A stretch of 64,000 nucleotides of DNA from an uncultured Eubacteriales bacterium. GTDB lineage: Bacteria; Bacillota; Clostridia; Oscillospirales; Acutalibacteraceae. A program made the position numbers and the translations under genes. Location: positions 124,001 to 188,000 of the forward strand of contig CAKTEE010000004.1 in NCBI GenBank assembly GCA_934546985.1. The letters are read 5' to 3'. How positions within the stretch are numbered: position 1 is the first letter of the stretch; each line of letters opens with the position of its first letter. A model generated the notes under the pieces. That model worked only from the letters and a program-made list of their open reading frames with translations, made no database searches and was not told the origin of the DNA. This document shows positions 41,022-50,767 of this stretch, piece by piece.

Positions 41022-41519
41022 ATGGGGTTCCGTGAAACAAATATCCGTGATATTAAAACCAGTGCAGTCGAACTGATTAGCGACCATTGGATGTTAGTAA
41101 CCGCCGGTAATGAAACTGGTTTCAACACCATGACAGCAAGCTGGGGAGGCGTGGGCGAACTCTGGAAAAAAGACGTGGTATTCACCTTTATCCGTCCGCA
41201 GAGGTATACTTTTGAATTTATGGAAAAAAGCGATTACTTCACCCTTTGCTTTTTCGACGGCTATAAGAAAGAACTCGCACTCTGCGGTGCAAAATCCGGC
41301 AGAGAAATTGACAAAGTAAAAGAATGCGGATTTACACCCGTCAGCGACAGCGGCGTATATTTTGAAGAGGCTTCCCTTGTACTGATTTGCAAAAAACTTG
41401 CATATCAGGATATGGACCCCAAAGGTTTTCTTGACCCATCCATTATGGATAACTATGCTGCAGGAGATTTCCACCGCACTTATGTCGGTGAAATTCTGAA
41501 GGTATTGGTACAAGAATAA
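41022..41519 (+). CDS. Flavin reductase-like FMN-binding protein
   Basis: A 165-aa split-barrel protein of the flavin reductase/DIM6-NTAB family. AVELISDHWMLVTAGNETGF then NTMTASWGGVGELWKKDVVF is the FMN-binding start, FIRPQRYTFEFMEKSDYFTL the middle, and an antiparallel C-terminus follows. The reaction (flavin reduction or FMN-dependent electron transfer) cannot be told. GAAAGGGG precedes the ATG. Single-gene unit with a strong promoter and a 21-bp terminator stem. Confidence 0.85.
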   Translation: MGFRETNIRDIKTSAVELISDHWMLVTAGNETGFNTMTASWGGVGELWKKDVVFTFIRPQRYTFEFMEKSDYFTLCFFDGYKKELALCGAKSGREIDKVKECGFTPVSDSGVYFEEASLVLICKKLAYQDMDPKGFLDPSIMDNYAAGDFHRTYVGEILKVLVQE

Positions 41520-41526
41520 ATTCCAT

Positions 41527-41578
41527 CATAAAAGTTATCAGCCGCGGGAACAATTTTCCGCGGCTGATAACTTTTATG
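41527..41578. terminator. Long hairpin terminator
   Basis: CATAAAAGTTATCAGCCGCGG (41527-41547) pairs perfectly with 41558-41578, a 21-bp stem. It closes the flavin reductase gene and could also act on leftward transcripts. Confidence 0.9.
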
Positions 41579-41670
41579 TGCACAAGACACATCCCATATA
41601 ATATGCAAAAATAATCTTCTTGATGGATTTTATTTTTTCAAATCTCTTCGTTTTTTCTACGGCGGAACCA

Positions 41671-42210
41671 TTATACTTCACGGCTGTTTTCGTTTTCCTC
41701 AAGCGTAAATTTCCATTTACAGCAACAGCTTTCATCCGTAATATCTGGATAGCAGCTCAGGCATTGGCAGTGAAATCGGTCGTCAATCTCTCTCGCAAAG
41801 CCGCTGTATTCAATCAGCCCCACCTGCTTGCACGGATGGAATGGCATCCCTTTTCTTTCTCTGGCAGTTTGGACGCGGCACTTTACTGAACTGTAAACCA
41901 CAGTACTGCCGTTAATTTCAATTTTATCTTCATTGATGTTCGCATAAAAACGCAGGCGGAGGGCTTTTGCAAGTCCTTCAACCCCCGGATGTTCTTCCAG
42001 ACCCAAAAATTCTTTGATCCGCTTCGCTTCAATCACCGTAAAGCGTTTCCAAGCTTCGGCATCATGATACATAGCCGCATCCATACCGTCTTTTCTTTCT
42101 ACCGACTGGAACCATACCCCATCCAACGCCAGCCAATTTTTAGAATATATTTCAATCAGCCTGATAAGTTCATCTTTGGTATATGATGAAAGATTCTCAT
42201 AATTTTGCAC
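41671..42210 (-). CDS. DUF6125 family protein
   Basis: A 179-aa protein that I recognise as the DUF6125 family of anaerobes: SKNWLALDGVWFQSVERKDG near the start, KRFTVIEAKRIKEFLGLEEH, a middle ALRLRFYANIN, MPFHPCKQVGLIEYSGFARE and a cysteine-rich end (CQCLSC, ESCCCKWKF) that could bind a metal. The function is unknown; members are often found in Clostridia and Deltaproteobacteria. The start is a GTG behind AGGAG. It lies alone, downstream of tex on the same strand. Confidence 0.7.
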   Translation of the reverse strand: MQNYENLSSYTKDELIRLIEIYSKNWLALDGVWFQSVERKDGMDAAMYHDAEAWKRFTVIEAKRIKEFLGLEEHPGVEGLAKALRLRFYANINEDKIEINGSTVVYSSVKCRVQTARERKGMPFHPCKQVGLIEYSGFAREIDDRFHCQCLSCYPDITDESCCCKWKFTLEENENSREV

Positions 42211-42322
42211 TTTTCACAAACTCCTATCCAGCGGCAACGTGTATGTTTTGTATTTCACATCATCCACAGCGCTTCACATAAACACTTTTTACCCTTAATT
42301 AAACTCTGGATTCATTTTAACA

Positions 42323-44491
42323 TTACGCGCGTTTTTCTTCAGCCTTGGGCGGCAGCATGGTTAGAGCAATCCGCTTGCGCGGCACGTCAACGCTCAGCAC
42401 CCATACAGTTACAATATCCCCAACCTTTAGAACTTCACTGGGATGTTTGATAAACCGATTGGTAATCTGCGAAATATGAACAAGCCCGTCCTGATGCACA
42501 CCAACATCTACAAATGCGCCAAAATCAATAACATTCCGTACTGTACCTGTCAATTCCATACCTGCCTGCAGGTTTTTTATATCTAAAATATCTGTGCGCA
42601 GCAATGGCTGTGGCAGTTCGTCCCGCGGGTCGCGGCCGGGGCGCAGCAATTCCTTTATAATATCCTGAAGCGTTGGAACTCCTACACCAATACGCTTCGC
42701 CAATTCTTCCACACCAAAGCTTTCCGCACGGTTTTCCAGTTCCGTAAGGTTTCCGCAGGCAACATCCTGCATATCATAACCGCACAGCGTCAGCAAAAGT
42801 TTCGCCGCATCATATGATTCCGGATGAACCGCCGTTCGGTCAAGAGGATTTTTGCTTTCCAGCACGCGCAGAAAACCTGCGCACTGCTCAAATGCCTTCG
42901 GCCCAAGCTTCGGTACTTTTTTTAGTTGGGCACGGCTGGTAAACGCGCCATTCTCTTCACGGAATGCAACAATATTTTTCGCTACCGTTCCATTTACCCC
43001 TGCAATGCGAGACAAGAGGGATGGGGAAGCTGTATTTAAATCCACACCCACACTATTCACACAGCCTTCCACCACACCGCCCAAAGCTTCATCCAACCGC
43101 TTTTTCGGCATATCGTGCTGATACTGCCCAACGCCTACGGCTTTAGGATCAATCTTTACAAGCTCTGCAAGCGGATCCTGCAAACGACGTGCGATTGACA
43201 CAGCACTACGCAGGGAAACATCAAATTCAGGAAATTCCTCAGCTGCAAGCTTTGACGCAGAATAAACGGACGCGCCTGCTTCGCTTACTACCATATAAGG
43301 GATTTCTCTTCCCATTTCTTTGAGCAGTTCTACTGCAAAAATTTCTGTTTCCTTGGAAGCAGTCCCGTTGCCAATAGCAATCAGTTCCACGCTGTGCTTT
43401 TCTATAAATTTTCTAAGGACAATTTTGGATTCAGAAACTTTCTGTCCGGAAAGCGTTGGGTAAATCACGCCTGTATCCAGCACTTTGCCTGTTGCGTCTA
43501 CTACGGCAACTTTACAGCCTGTGCGGTAGCCCGGATCAAGCCCCAAAGTAATTTTACCTTTCACCGGCGGCTGCATCAACAGTTGACGAAGATTTGTGGA
43601 AAAGACGCGGATTGCAGATTCCGAAGCTTTTTCCGTCAGCATGGAGCGGATTTCCCGCTCTATGGAAGGATAAATCAACCGGTCATAAGCATCCCGCGCC
43701 GCATCCTGCAAAAAATCCGCACAAGGAGAACTATCTTTTGTAATTGTTTCAGAAACTACCACGTTCATTGCTTTGGCATCCTCTAAGGTTACGCTAACGC
43801 GCAGAAACTCTTCCCGTTCACCACGGTCAATGGCAAGTATACGGTGCCCTGCAATTTTACTGACCGGCTCGCTGTAATCATAATACTGCTGATAAACGCT
43901 GTCTTCCTCCGGATTTACCGCTTTCGCAGACACAATGCCGCAAACGGTAAACAAATTACGCAGACGTTTACGGATAGACGGATTGTCCGAAATTATTTCC
44001 GCAATAATATCCATTGCCCCCTGCAACGCTTCTTCTGCGGTATTGACCTCTTTTTCTGCATTGATATAAGCCGGCGCAAGAGCGTCCGGCGGTTGAGCCC
44101 CCTGTTCCAAAATTGCCAGCGCTAAAGACTCCAGCCCCTTTTCTTTTGCAATAGAAGCACGGGTACGACGTTTTGGTTTATAAGGACGATAAATGTCTTC
44201 AATTTCCGCAAGGGTAACTGCGGCAGAAAGCTGCTGCGCAATTTCCGGAGTCATAAACCCCAGTGATTCTATGGAAGACGATACTTCCTCCCTGCGTTTT
44301 TCAAGGTTCCTTAAATATTCCAGCCGTTCGGAAAGCCGGCGCAGCAGCTGGTCATCCAGCGTGCCGTGTGCTTCCTTGCGGTAACGTGCAATAAAGGGAA
44401 TCGTATTGCCTTCATCAATCAATTTTACAGTGTTTTCCACTTGCCATTTTTGCAGCGAAAATTCTTTTGTAAGCTGAGCAATAATATCCAT
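42323..44491 (-). CDS. tex: Tex family RNA-binding protein (YhgF-like)
   Basis: A 722-aa nucleic-acid-binding protein related to Tex of Bordetella and the core of eukaryotic Spt6. Family blocks are FIARYRKEAHGTLDDQLLRR near the N-terminus, IYRPYKPKRRTRASIAKEKG, the YqgF/RuvX-like LGLDPGYRTGCKVAVVDATG (~330), a helix-hairpin-helix region VDLNTASPSLLSRIAGVNGT (~500-520) and a C-terminal S1 domain (VRNVIDFGAFVDVGVHQDGL, ~650-715). It affects transcription or RNA metabolism. It follows mrp after a hairpin terminator. Confidence 0.95.
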   Translation of the reverse strand: MDIIAQLTKEFSLQKWQVENTVKLIDEGNTIPFIARYRKEAHGTLDDQLLRRLSERLEYLRNLEKRREEVSSSIESLGFMTPEIAQQLSAAVTLAEIEDIYRPYKPKRRTRASIAKEKGLESLALAILEQGAQPPDALAPAYINAEKEVNTAEEALQGAMDIIAEIISDNPSIRKRLRNLFTVCGIVSAKAVNPEEDSVYQQYYDYSEPVSKIAGHRILAIDRGEREEFLRVSVTLEDAKAMNVVVSETITKDSSPCADFLQDAARDAYDRLIYPSIEREIRSMLTEKASESAIRVFSTNLRQLLMQPPVKGKITLGLDPGYRTGCKVAVVDATGKVLDTGVIYPTLSGQKVSESKIVLRKFIEKHSVELIAIGNGTASKETEIFAVELLKEMGREIPYMVVSEAGASVYSASKLAAEEFPEFDVSLRSAVSIARRLQDPLAELVKIDPKAVGVGQYQHDMPKKRLDEALGGVVEGCVNSVGVDLNTASPSLLSRIAGVNGTVAKNIVAFREENGAFTSRAQLKKVPKLGPKAFEQCAGFLRVLESKNPLDRTAVHPESYDAAKLLLTLCGYDMQDVACGNLTELENRAESFGVEELAKRIGVGVPTLQDIIKELLRPGRDPRDELPQPLLRTDILDIKNLQAGMELTGTVRNVIDFGAFVDVGVHQDGLVHISQITNRFIKHPSEVLKVGDIVTVWVLSVDVPRKRIALTMLPPKAEEKRA

Positions 44492-44589
44492 ATTGAAACT
44501 TCCTTCCCGTATGGTTTTTCCATAAGGGTAAAATTATATCATAACTCCATGCGTTTCAGCAAGAAAAAATCCACGAAAAAACGCACAAA

Positions 44590-44613
44590 ACCGCCATGGT
44601 TCTCCATAGCGGT
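44590..44613 (-). terminator. Hairpin terminator between mrp and tex
   Basis: ACCGCCATGG (44590-44599) and CCATAGCGGT (44604-44613) pair with two mismatches around TTCT. T-rich DNA follows on both strands. Confidence 0.75.
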
Positions 44614-44623
44614 CTTTTTAAGC

Positions 44624-45472
44624 CTATTTCACCAGCGTTTGTTCAATATAATCTGCGGCAGGCCGGATATACTGGTCATCCGCAAGTTCAACTGCACCCT
44701 GATCTACAAGCTTTGATGTTTTCGGGTCAATCGGCAGTTTTGCAAGCACGGGAATTCCTAATTCCTTTGCAATTTCATCCACACTGCTTTCGCCGAAAAC
44801 GCTGAATGTGTCGTTACAGCATGGACATTTAACATAACTCATATTTTCCACAATACCCAGAACAGGAACATTCATCATTTCTGCCATTTTATATGCCTTT
44901 TTTACAATCATATGCACCAAATCCTGCGGCGTTGTGACAATTACAATCCCATCCAACGGGAGTGACTGGAACACTGTCAGCGGTACATCTCCGGTTCCCG
45001 GCGGCATATCTACAAACATAAAGTCAATGTCACCCCAAAATACTTCATTCCAAAACTGTTTAATAACGCCGGAAATTACCGGGCCTCGCCAAACAACCGG
45101 GTCTTCTTCGTTTTCCAGCAATAAATTTACAGACATAATACGGATTCCCGTACGCGTTTCTTTCGGGAGAATCCCAAATTCACTGCCCTCTGCACGGGAT
45201 TTAATACCGAAAGATTTCGGTACGGAAGGACCAGTCACATCCGCATCCATCACTGCACAGGCATAGCCCTTGCTCTGCATGGCAGTTGCCAGCAAGCAAG
45301 TGGTTAATGACTTGCCAACGCCGCCCTTGCCGCTTACCACGCCGATTACGCGGCGAACAATACTGTGTTCATTCACTGGGTCTTTTTGAATCGCGCTGTC
45401 ACAGCCGGATGAACAGCTGGAACAATCACCGGAACATCCGCCGGCTTCCTGATTTTTTACGTCCTCGCTCAT
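44624..45472 (-). CDS. Mrp/NBP35 family Fe-S cluster carrier ATPase
   Basis: A 282-aa P-loop ATPase (ApbC/Mrp) that binds and transfers iron-sulfur clusters. A cysteine-rich N-terminus (GGCSGDCSSCSSGCDSA, residues ~12-28) is followed by the deviant Walker A GVVSGKGGVGKSL (~45-57), DADVTGPSVPKSFG, FVDMPPGTGDVPLTVFQSLP (~145-165) and the conserved CPCC pair in MSYVKCPCCNDTFSVFG (~205). The fused cysteine head is typical of anaerobes. GGAGG precedes the ATG. Confidence 0.93.
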   Translation of the reverse strand: MSEDVKNQEAGGCSGDCSSCSSGCDSAIQKDPVNEHSIVRRVIGVVSGKGGVGKSLTTCLLATAMQSKGYACAVMDADVTGPSVPKSFGIKSRAEGSEFGILPKETRTGIRIMSVNLLLENEEDPVVWRGPVISGVIKQFWNEVFWGDIDFMFVDMPPGTGDVPLTVFQSLPLDGIVIVTTPQDLVHMIVKKAYKMAEMMNVPVLGIVENMSYVKCPCCNDTFSVFGESSVDEIAKELGIPVLAKLPIDPKTSKLVDQGAVELADDQYIRPAADYIEQTLVK

Positions 45473-45506
45473 TGTAATGCCTCCAGACTTTTCTTATAAT
45501 ACAGTT

Positions 45507-45535
45507 ATTGTATACCAAAAGAGTATAGAAATCAA
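45507..45535 (-). promoter_or_regulatory. Sigma-A promoter of mrp
   Basis: On the minus strand TTGATT (complement 45530-45535), a 17-nt spacer and TACAAT (complement 45507-45512). Confidence 0.75.
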
Positions 45536-45652
45536 TTCTTTTATTAAAAAGCGGAATAAAAGTGAAAAAACAAAATTTCATTATTAGAGTTTATTAAATC
45601 ATCCACTCTATTTGCCCTATGTCAAGTAAATTATATTTGCCCATAAAAAATA

Positions 45653-45691
45653 TTTGGTCTGTGATTGCACTACGCGCAATCACAGACCAAA
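45653..45691 (-). terminator. Terminator of the Gld-type ABC operon
   Basis: TTTGGTCTGTGATTGC (45653-45668) and GCAATCACAGACCAAA (45676-45691): a 16-bp perfect stem, followed on the minus strand by TATTTTTTATG. Confidence 0.92.
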
Positions 45692-45724
45692 CTTATTGGT
45701 TCAATTTACTTTTTACAGTTAGGA

Positions 45725-47227
45725 CTACAGCAGCTGATAAGCAGTCAAAATGGAATTCAGTCCATTAGAATCACATGCAAAAGCGCCTTTGCCATTAATA
45801 CCAATCAGATAACGGCGGGCAGAACTCTTAGTCAGTGTAATAACATCCTGAAAATATCCCGCTTCACCGGTATATGCAATACGGATTTCAAGAACCGTAT
45901 CCTTTCCACCGATAGTCGGAACCGTATTCGAGACATCCACCCATTCTAAACCGCAGACTGCATCAAAGAACCTTCGGAATGCACCTGCATCAACTTCTCT
46001 GCCGCCTTCTTTTACATTTACCTGATAATCACCCATCTGTATAATATCAAACGCTTTGCTTCCATCCTCTGTTTTAACGGTAACTTTGGAAATTTGATAA
46101 AGGTTGCCTTCATAAAGCTTTTTCGGAGCCAGTTCGTCAAGAGTTGCTGTAACCCACTTTCCGCTGGATTCATTCAGGCGGAAAATTACCAGCCCAAATT
46201 CATCCATTGCGTAATAAGCACCTTCCTGCGGATTCAGCTCGCTGAAATAAAAATGATATTCTTTCCCTTGACTTGTAAAGGTCAAGCTATATGCCGGCTC
46301 TGTAAGACCAAACTCTGCTTTTTCTGCATCTGTCGGATGCACTTTTGCCACAGTTGAAGCCGTAATACCCGTTTCCGTCAGTCTGGAATAGGTGGTTCCA
46401 AAACGGCCGCTTTCTGTGGAAGTATCTAACGGTGCGGAAATGGGACTGTTGATAACCATCTTGCTTTCTGTAAACACCAAATTGCCGGAGGTCTGCTTGC
46501 CGGAATCTTTATTTTTTGTAATACTGATTTCCTTATCACGTGCTTTTCCGCCAAGCACGATGCTGTCAATATCTGCAAAAACAGTTTTCCCTTCCGAATC
46601 CGTTGTTTTCTGCGGAGACAGCATTTCAGTGGAGAACAAATCCTCCAGCTTATTGGAAAACGCGGTATAAAGACCGACAGATTCTTCATACACATCTTTG
46701 CCGTTTTTTACATACAGATATCTTGATTTTGTTGATGAAGACGGATTTACACCGCCAAAATACACCGTCATTTCAGAACTGTCCCTGAACAAAATACGTA
46801 TAGTTGCCACTGGTTTATCCAGCCCGTATTTAGAAAAATCACTGCAATTTTTTTCCACTACAGAAGCAACTTTAAAGTTGCCGCAGGAATCTACAATAAA
46901 AGGAACCGCGTCGCCGGTTAAGATATCCTCATAACCGTCTACAACCCATACGTTTTTCTGCTGCTGCACCAACTTGTAACTGCTGAATTCATTAGCAATC
47001 TCAATTGTATCCAGATTCCCTTCTTCATTCTGGGTTAGATAAATGCCTTCTTCCGCCGGGGCGGCTGTTTGCCCTTGCGTTGTTGTATTCGATGAGGAGG
47101 CCGTCGTTGTAACATCCCCACCACCCTGCTGCTGAGACGCAGGCAGTAACCGAATCAGCACAAGACCGCCCACAAGCAAAAGCACAACCACCACAGCAAT
47201 GATGATATTGCGGATTTGCTTACTCAT
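45725..47227 (-). CDS. DUF4340 domain-containing membrane-anchored protein
   Basis: A 500-aa protein with one N-terminal membrane anchor (IRNIIIAVVVVLLLVGGLVL) and a low-complexity Gly/Thr/Ser linker, then an exported beta-rich part with repeated DUF4340 features (IEIANEFSSYKLVQQQKNVW, KYGLDKPVATIRILFRDSSE, AEFGLTEPAYSLTF). The start at 47227 has GGAGG and overlaps the end of the preceding gene by 4 bp. Last gene of an ABC operon. DUF4340 proteins typically accompany GldG-like subunits, probably as an extracytoplasmic partner. Confidence 0.85.
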   Translation of the reverse strand: MSKQIRNIIIAVVVVLLLVGGLVLIRLLPASQQQGGGDVTTTASSSNTTTQGQTAAPAEEGIYLTQNEEGNLDTIEIANEFSSYKLVQQQKNVWVVDGYEDILTGDAVPFIVDSCGNFKVASVVEKNCSDFSKYGLDKPVATIRILFRDSSEMTVYFGGVNPSSSTKSRYLYVKNGKDVYEESVGLYTAFSNKLEDLFSTEMLSPQKTTDSEGKTVFADIDSIVLGGKARDKEISITKNKDSGKQTSGNLVFTESKMVINSPISAPLDTSTESGRFGTTYSRLTETGITASTVAKVHPTDAEKAEFGLTEPAYSLTFTSQGKEYHFYFSELNPQEGAYYAMDEFGLVIFRLNESSGKWVTATLDELAPKKLYEGNLYQISKVTVKTEDGSKAFDIIQMGDYQVNVKEGGREVDAGAFRRFFDAVCGLEWVDVSNTVPTIGGKDTVLEIRIAYTGEAGYFQDVITLTKSSARRYLIGINGKGAFACDSNGLNSILTAYQLL

Positions 47228-48753
47228 AAGCGTTTCCTCCAAATCCATACGCCAAGGCCTGCCAGCAGCATTAAGATTGGAATAACAGCCATAAAGACTA
47301 CGCCGTATACATTGGCGTCTTTCAACGTCATGTTCTGCAATTCCTGCGGATCAATGACCTTGGTAATCAGGTTGAGTTTTTCAGCGTCGGTATCCGTACT
47401 CTTATTAACAATGTTCAGCGCCAGCTCTGCATTGCCGAACGATGGGTTGGAAAGGAAATTGTTTGGATTTTTATTATCATAAACAAAATACATACTGCCG
47501 CAGACAAAGACATTGGAATACACCCTGCCCTGCTCACCGGAAGACACCAGCTTGGTGCTTCTGGTAACTCCGTTATAGGACCCCTTTTGCCCCTGTTCCA
47601 CAGTCCATGAAGTGCCTGCATCCACAGGGTAAAGTACTGCCGTATCAGATGTTTTTACAATACTTTTCACAGTAATCCCATTTTTCTCTTCCCAGAGAAT
47701 ATTCAGCGGCCGGCTTTTCGGCAATACTGCAGGCGCATTCAAACCGGCAGTATAATCCGTATCATTATAATAGCTGACTACATAAGAAATATCCTGATAA
47801 ACATTTGCGTTATCACTTTCCACAATCATCTCTTTGCCTACACTGATACCCCATTCTGCCAAAAAAGCTTCCAGATTATCCAGCCCGCCTACGCTCGGGT
47901 CAAGGAATACCATCAGGTTTTTGCCCTTTTCCAGGTATTTGTCCAGCTTCGCCAAATCGTCCTCAGAATAGTCGCGCTTTGGACCGGCAATCACCAGAAA
48001 TTCAGTTGCTTCTTCAATATCGCCGGTTACAATGTTGCAGCTTTTCAGCTCATAACCATTGGAAGTCAGCATATTTGTATATGCAGACAGGGTTTCTTCA
48101 TTGTGTCCCGTAAGTATTGTAACAACAGGCAAACTTTCCGCTGTTACATTAATCAGGGAAGAACAAACCGCATTTTCAAGATTGGAGCCGGTAACCCTTT
48201 TAATATAATAACCCATTTGGAGATAAGTAGAATATTGAGAGTTGTTAACATCATCTACAATGGTCAGATAATCGTAATATGTCAAAAGGCGATGACGTTT
48301 TTCACTCTTTACAACAATCATTCCATTGCTCAAATCTTCTGTAAACTGCTGGAAATAAGACGGGTCTGCTGTTTTATCCTTATAGTTCACTGATATCAAT
48401 GGATTTATCTTTGGAATTTCATTTAAAATCTGGCTGATAGAAGCAAAATACTTTTCAAACGGCTGCGTGGATGGAATTTCCCTATAAGCATAGCTGCCGT
48501 TAGCAAACTGTGCCTCTGTACCGATAACCGTAATTTCAACCTTTTCCTTCACGTTTTTGATATAACTTTCAGCCTCTTTACTCAGACTGTACGTCGCATT
48601 CGGCGTAAGGTCAAGATTCAGCGGAAACCTTTCCGCCAAAGCAGACGCAACAATATTAAAGATAATAACAGCCACTACAAACAGTACGGTAAAAACCGTT
48701 GCCGCGGCGCCAAATTTAAAGCGCCGGGATTTTGCAGAACTTGAATGGTTCAT
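47224..48753 (-). CDS. GldG-like ABC transporter auxiliary protein
   Basis: A 509-aa protein with an N-terminal membrane helix (AAATVFTVLFVVAVIIFNIV), a long outside region (FPLNLDLTPNATYSLSKEAE, then IKNVKEKVEITVI as in the GldG/ABC-2 auxiliary family; a Rossmann-like VVTILTGHNEE and LMVFLDPSVGGLDNLEAFLA) and a C-terminal anchor (VVFMAVIPILMLLAGLGVWI). It is encoded between the permease and DUF4340 genes. GldG homologues form a complex with ABC-2 permeases; the substrate is unknown here. Confidence 0.88.
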   Translation of the reverse strand: MNHSSSAKSRRFKFGAAATVFTVLFVVAVIIFNIVASALAERFPLNLDLTPNATYSLSKEAESYIKNVKEKVEITVIGTEAQFANGSYAYREIPSTQPFEKYFASISQILNEIPKINPLISVNYKDKTADPSYFQQFTEDLSNGMIVVKSEKRHRLLTYYDYLTIVDDVNNSQYSTYLQMGYYIKRVTGSNLENAVCSSLINVTAESLPVVTILTGHNEETLSAYTNMLTSNGYELKSCNIVTGDIEEATEFLVIAGPKRDYSEDDLAKLDKYLEKGKNLMVFLDPSVGGLDNLEAFLAEWGISVGKEMIVESDNANVYQDISYVVSYYNDTDYTAGLNAPAVLPKSRPLNILWEEKNGITVKSIVKTSDTAVLYPVDAGTSWTVEQGQKGSYNGVTRSTKLVSSGEQGRVYSNVFVCGSMYFVYDNKNPNNFLSNPSFGNAELALNIVNKSTDTDAEKLNLITKVIDPQELQNMTLKDANVYGVVFMAVIPILMLLAGLGVWIWRKRL

Positions 48754-48766
48754 TTATGTACCCTCC

Positions 48767-49468
48767 TTAGCTCCAGCGTTTCTTTTCCTGCAGGCGCACT
48801 GTAAGGAACAGGAACACAGCGGCAATACTCAGGAAAAATACAGCGTCGGCATAATTAAACACACCGATCATAAAATCGTTATAACGTCCGCTGAATGACA
48901 TCCAGTCAAGCACCTGGTTCAGCCACGGGACAGCGTCCGTCTTAAAATTATCCATCATCATAACCACCATGGAAACAGCAAATGTAGAAACTGCCGCAAC
49001 CACCTGGCTTTCTGTAATGCTTGAAATAAACAGGCCCACTGCAATAAAAGCGGCGCCCAACAGAACAGATCCCAGCATTTCCGTCAAGAACACAGTCCAT
49101 TCTATCGTGCCAAAACTCAAAAGCGAAACCGCCTCAACAACAAATATAATATGGGAAACGATAAACACAATCAACGCGGCAAAATATTTGCCTGCAACAA
49201 TTCCCCATGGGCTGACAGGGGCGGTCATCAGCAGCTGGTCAGTTTTCTGGCGTTTATCTTCGCTCATCAACCGCATAGTAAGAATCGGGATAACAAACAG
49301 GTTAATGGTAAACATGGAAGTAAACAAATAACTGAAATGCGTAATCGCATAATCAATCACCATGGTTTTAAAAAACCAGCCGCCGAAAAAGAAATAGATT
49401 GCAAGGAACACATAGCCAAGAGGGGAAGCAAAATAGCCCTGCAGTTCCTTCTTTATAATGGCTCTCAT
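48767..49468 (-). CDS. ABC-2 family permease (GldF-like)
   Basis: A 233-aa permease with six hydrophobic spans. MRAIIKKELQGYFASPLGYV is the typical family start, and PILTMRLMSEDKRQKTDQLL then MTAPVSPWGIVAGKYF the conserved ABC-2 cytoplasmic stretch. Start ATG at 49468 overlaps the end of the ATPase gene by 4 bp (ATGA), implying translational coupling. Together with the neighbours it forms an ABC export or membrane-remodelling machine. Confidence 0.9.
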   Translation of the reverse strand: MRAIIKKELQGYFASPLGYVFLAIYFFFGGWFFKTMVIDYAITHFSYLFTSMFTINLFVIPILTMRLMSEDKRQKTDQLLMTAPVSPWGIVAGKYFAALIVFIVSHIIFVVEAVSLLSFGTIEWTVFLTEMLGSVLLGAAFIAVGLFISSITESQVVAAVSTFAVSMVVMMMDNFKTDAVPWLNQVLDWMSFSGRYNDFMIGVFNYADAVFFLSIAAVFLFLTVRLQEKKRWS

Positions 49469-50532
49469 TTGGATTCCTCCTTATCCGGCACATCCTGCGC
49501 GCCTTCTTCCTTTGCATCTGCATCCTGCACCGTGTCTGTATTCAATTCGGATTTACGCACACGTTTTACCGGGGCACGGTCAATAATCGGCGTAATCTCT
49601 TTGCTGCCATCCGTCAATTGCAGGAAGATTTCCTCCAGCGACATTTCAGCGCCTTTCATTCCAAGCAGCGTCATCCGGCGTTCCGCAAGCTGTTCAAACA
49701 CACTCTTGCGGATATCCGCACCCGTACGCCCTTCCACTATAAAATCAAAGCTTCCAGGTTCTTTGGAACCGAGCGCCGTAACCTTTTCCACATTGGAAGC
49801 ACCGCGCAGTACACGCTGGATTTCACTTTCATTACCGGCTACACGCACGGTTAGACGGCGGTCACCCGTCAGGGATTTTGCAAGGCTGTCCGGCGTGCCG
49901 TCAGCCACAAGCATCCCCCGGTTAATCACAATGACACGCTTGCAGACTGCCTGAATCTCTGAAAGGATATGGGAACTTAAAATAATGGTATGGCTTTGCC
50001 CCAAACGTTTAATCAAATTACGGATTTCAATAATCTGCTTTGGGTCAAGGCCGACCGTGGGTTCATCCAAAATCAGAACCTCAGGGTTACCCACCAATGC
50101 CTGGGCAATGCCCACACGCTGGCGGTATCCTTTGGAAAGGTTGCGGATCAGTCTTCCCGCAACATCGTCGATTTTTACAAGTTCACAAATTTCCTTTAAG
50201 TGCGGCGCTTTCGGCAAAGTGCACTTTTTCAGGGCATAAACAAAACCTAAATATTCCCGCACAGTCATGTCTGTATAAAGCGGGGGGATTTCCGGCAGAT
50301 AGCCAATGTGCTTCTTAGCTTCCAGCGGCTTGTCCAGAACATCGAAGCCGTTAATGGAAACTGTGCCCTCCGTGGGGGAAAGGTAGCCGGTGAGTATATT
50401 CATTGTTGTAGATTTTCCCGCGCCGTTCGGCCCAAGAAAACCGAGGATTTCGCCCTTTTCAATAGAAAAGCTGATATCCTGCACCGCAGCATGGTCGCCA
50501 TATTTCTTCGTCAGGTGGCTGACCTCAATCAT
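49465..50532 (-). CDS. ABC transporter ATP-binding protein (GldA-like)
   Basis: A 355-aa ATPase. Walker A is GFLGPNGAGKSTT (~33-45), the signature LSKGYRQRVGIAQAL (~133-147), Walker B VLILDEPTVGLDP (~153-165) and the H-loop in ILSSHILSEIQ. A ~60-residue DUF4162-like part follows, and then a charged tail rich in Glu and Lys. AGGAGGG precedes the ATG. First gene of the four-gene ABC operon. Confidence 0.93.
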   Translation of the reverse strand: MIEVSHLTKKYGDHAAVQDISFSIEKGEILGFLGPNGAGKSTTMNILTGYLSPTEGTVSINGFDVLDKPLEAKKHIGYLPEIPPLYTDMTVREYLGFVYALKKCTLPKAPHLKEICELVKIDDVAGRLIRNLSKGYRQRVGIAQALVGNPEVLILDEPTVGLDPKQIIEIRNLIKRLGQSHTIILSSHILSEIQAVCKRVIVINRGMLVADGTPDSLAKSLTGDRRLTVRVAGNESEIQRVLRGASNVEKVTALGSKEPGSFDFIVEGRTGADIRKSVFEQLAERRMTLLGMKGAEMSLEEIFLQLTDGSKEITPIIDRAPVKRVRKSELNTDTVQDADAKEEGAQDVPDKEESK

Positions 50533-50767
50533 GTATATCCCTCCTGTATTTCCTGAAAAATCAATAATCAGCTAAGAATACCATACCCGCATGCTGTTCC
50601 CGCCGCATTGCGCAAATGTAAACAGTTTTTTAACATACATGCATAATGGCTAATAACTTATATATATTACACTAAAATTTCTAATAAAGAAAGGTTTATA
50701 ACAGGTTTTTATTGAAAAGTTATGCTGAAAAGATATTTTTTTGTACAATTACCACTAAAATTACCAA

